From: Desulfosediminicola ganghwensis
Lineage (GTDB): Bacteria > Desulfobacterota > Desulfobulbia > Desulfobulbales > Desulfocapsaceae
NCBI RefSeq assembly: GCF_005116675.2
Contig: NZ_CP050699.1
Location: 4,955,001-5,019,000, forward strand
Direction: 5' to 3'
DNA length: 64,000 bases
Shown here: one piece after another, positions 62,649-64,000 of the stretch
Layout: each line of letters starts with the position of its first letter
Numbering within the stretch: the first letter of the stretch is position 1
Program-made: the position numbers and the translations under genes
Notes under the pieces: generated by a model
Told to the model about the DNA's origin: nothing
What the model saw: only the letters and a program-made list of their open reading frames with translations
Databases searched by the model: none

Positions 62649-63472
62649 ATGGACACAGTTTACCATGCAAGGCGATGGGCGAAAAGATGGTCAGGTTTAA
62701 CTTGCACTGAGATAACTATTGAACTAATAACAGAATTGAGGGACGAACGAAGCAAAATATCCAATCAAACTGCTAACAAAGAGTTAAGACACCTTCGTTC
62801 TCTCTTTAACTGGGGAATCAAGAAAGGCTATGTTCAACATAACCCCGCCTCAGTTGTTGACATGATGAGAGTAGAAAAACGAAAAGTTTATGTACCATCT
62901 CAGCATGATATCGATAAGGTGTTCGCTGTAGCCAGCGCGGAACAACTCGATTACTTGTGGTGCTTGCGTGATACACTTGCCCGATCACGTGAGATTAACC
63001 GATTGAAGTGGGAGGACATCGACTTTGAAAACAACACTATTACTCTCCATACTCGCAAGAAAAAGCACGGCACCAAAACTCCTCGTCTCATACCTATGAC
63101 CCAAAAACTCTGTGAGGTACTTACTCGTAGATGTGATATGCGAAGCCAAGCAATACCATGGGTATTTTGGCACAGGTATTATTCTCGAAATGAAGGTAAA
63201 GTTGTAACTGGACCATATAAAGATCGTAAAAGATTCATGCGCTCTCTGTGTGAAAAGGCAGGTGTTAAATACTTTCGGTTTCACCCTCTACGGCATGCAG
63301 GTGCTAGCCTGATGGAAAACATCAATATACCCGTCACTCATATCCAAGAAATTCTTGGACATGAAAACAGGAAAACAGGAAAACTACAGAAACATATATC
63401 CATGCTATCAACAAGGCCAAGCATGAAGTTATAAGACAATTTGAGGCGGCCAGAATAGATATCAGCCAATAA
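62649..63472 (+). pseudogene. Tyrosine recombinase (integrase) frameshifted by an 8-bp duplication
   Basis: The frame from ATG 62649 encodes a core-binding domain (TANKELRHLRSLFNWGIKKG) and catalytic domain with Arg in LARSREINRLKW, then HPLRHAGASLMENINI and HIQEILGHENRKT. Here AAAACAGG is present twice in tandem (63365-63380); dropping one copy continues TETYIHAINKAKHEVIRQFE to a stop at 63472, restoring the nucleophile Tyr. The unrepaired frame ends at 63434 without Tyr. The N-terminus is short; an earlier part may be lost. Next to an IS4 element and an AAA ATPase gene. Confidence 0.85.
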
Positions 63473-63572
63473 AATGTTAATCAACTAAAGATACTCCAGT
63501 CGTTTTTTTAAAAAATCAATACATCAATCACATATCCCCGCATCCAAAATCAATGCCAGTGAGAAAGAAGCT

Positions 63573-64000
63573 ATGATAACGAGAATTAATCTAAGAAATT
63601 TCAAAGCCTTTGAAAGATCATCACTACGATTAAAACCAATTACAATTTTACTGGGGCCTAATAATTCCGGAAAATCATCAGTTCTTGCATCGTTGAGAAT
63701 GTTGTCGCAAACACTGGAAAGTTATGACACTAACGTACCATTGCTCTTAAATGGTAACATGGGTGATTTTGGTACCTACAAGGATGTAGTATTCAACAAT
63801 AATACTAGAAGGCATTTTGAAATAACACTATCGCTTAAGTCTTCTGGAGGTAGAGCTGCTACAGGAGTACGAAGATTTGCACGTAAAGGTGATCGAATCA
63901 GGGTTAACTTAAAGTACAAATACAGATCGTCAATTAGAGAAGTTATACTTAAAGAAATTAAATTTTTTAGAAATGGAATAGAAATATTTCATTCTCACTA
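63573..64000 (+). CDS. AAA family ATPase (SMC/OLD-like, AAA_15 type), cut by window end
   Basis: At least 142 residues from ATG 63573, open to the window end. ITRINLRNFKAFERSSLRLK followed by Walker A LLGPNNSGKSSVLASLRMLS is the start of the RecF/OLD-like ATPases (AAA_15/AAA_21, DUF3696 proteins). LLLNGNMGDFGTYKDVVFNN matches the family's 'LNG...DLGS-x-KD' segment. Such ATPases drive several anti-phage systems (for example PARIS AriA, Septu, Gabija and retron effectors), but also exist alone. The partner gene, if any, is downstream of the window. It follows a degraded integrase. Confidence 0.8.
   Translation, partial: MITRINLRNFKAFERSSLRLKPITILLGPNNSGKSSVLASLRMLSQTLESYDTNVPLLLNGNMGDFGTYKDVVFNNNTRRHFEITLSLKSSGGRAATGVRRFARKGDRIRVNLKYKYRSSIREVILKEIKFFRNGIEIFHSH

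Overview
The window looks like chromosome of a Gram-negative anaerobe, most likely a Desulfobacterota (Desulfobulbales-like) sulfate reducer. This is an inference from gene content: a TPP-riboswitch thi operon with thiH, an aldo/keto reductase carrying two 4Fe-4S clusters, LarC, a CDF transporter fused to a NifX-like domain, a TSCPD protein, a short-form glucan phosphorylase, and outer-membrane beta-barrels. No tRNA, rRNA or CRISPR array was recognised. GC is intermediate by eye.

Layout. 1-5.4 kb: 3' end of htpX, a DegV-like protein, a long spacer with an HlyD remnant, a DUF2860 beta-barrel and a YiiX-like cysteine peptidase. 6.1-8.6 kb: Fe-S aldo/keto reductase and larC. 9.4-12.6 kb: a TetR regulator, two lipoproteins (DUF3313 and a Tat-exported nitroreductase) and a small membrane protein. 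Three copies of one 8-6-8 palindrome lie before tetR and before the first lipoprotein, so this is probably one regulon. 12.8-17.4 kb: a tyrosine recombinase frameshifted at an A9 run, an IS110-type transposase, a SHOCT protein and two GNAT genes, one broken. 17.8-22.8 kb: a decaying stress island on the minus strand (glgP, a truncated universal stress protein, a coiled-coil gene with an in-frame stop, hsp20, and a gpmA-ftsH deletion chimera). 23.7-28.7 kb: a nitroreductase, a MITE-like element, and a fadL gene split by an IS3 element that is itself split by an IS110 element. All junctions can be read, including a GCC target duplication.

29-34 kb: a lipoprotein, the operon thiS-tenI-thiE-thiG-thiH-thiF behind a clear TPP riboswitch, and a GlsB-like membrane protein. 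35.6-37.7 kb: a surface lipoprotein with a TbpB-like C-terminal domain followed directly by a Slam (DUF560) outer-membrane translocon, a type XI secretion pair. 37.8-43.5 kb: a dead enoyl-CoA hydratase gene, an HxlR regulator, a large molybdopterin oxidoreductase with a divergent GlxA-type regulator, and a TSCPD protein. 43.7-49.3 kb: a fatty acid desaturase, the CDF-NifX transporter, a Lar-like zinc protein, a DMT permease and small exported proteins. 49.4-53.6 kb: a sugar ABC transporter operon ending in a GH4 glycosidase, with a 24-bp perfect hairpin between the binding-protein and ATPase genes.

54.2-59.5 kb: a purine salvage operon (two adenine-deaminase paralogues and an NCS2 permease) with a possible structured leader and a textbook terminator. 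The first deaminase has lost conserved active-site positions. 59.8-60.7 kb: an AhpD-like protein and an IscA-like protein. 61-64 kb: an IS4 element with an 11-bp target duplication inserted in the loop of a palindrome, an integrase frameshifted by an 8-bp tandem duplication, and the start of an AAA ATPase of a type common in defence loci, cut by the window edge.

The strongest leads are the Slam/lipoprotein pair, the TetR operator set, the divergent deaminase with its leader, the intra-operon hairpin, and the edge ATPase. Unusually many genes are freshly broken and can be reconstructed exactly.
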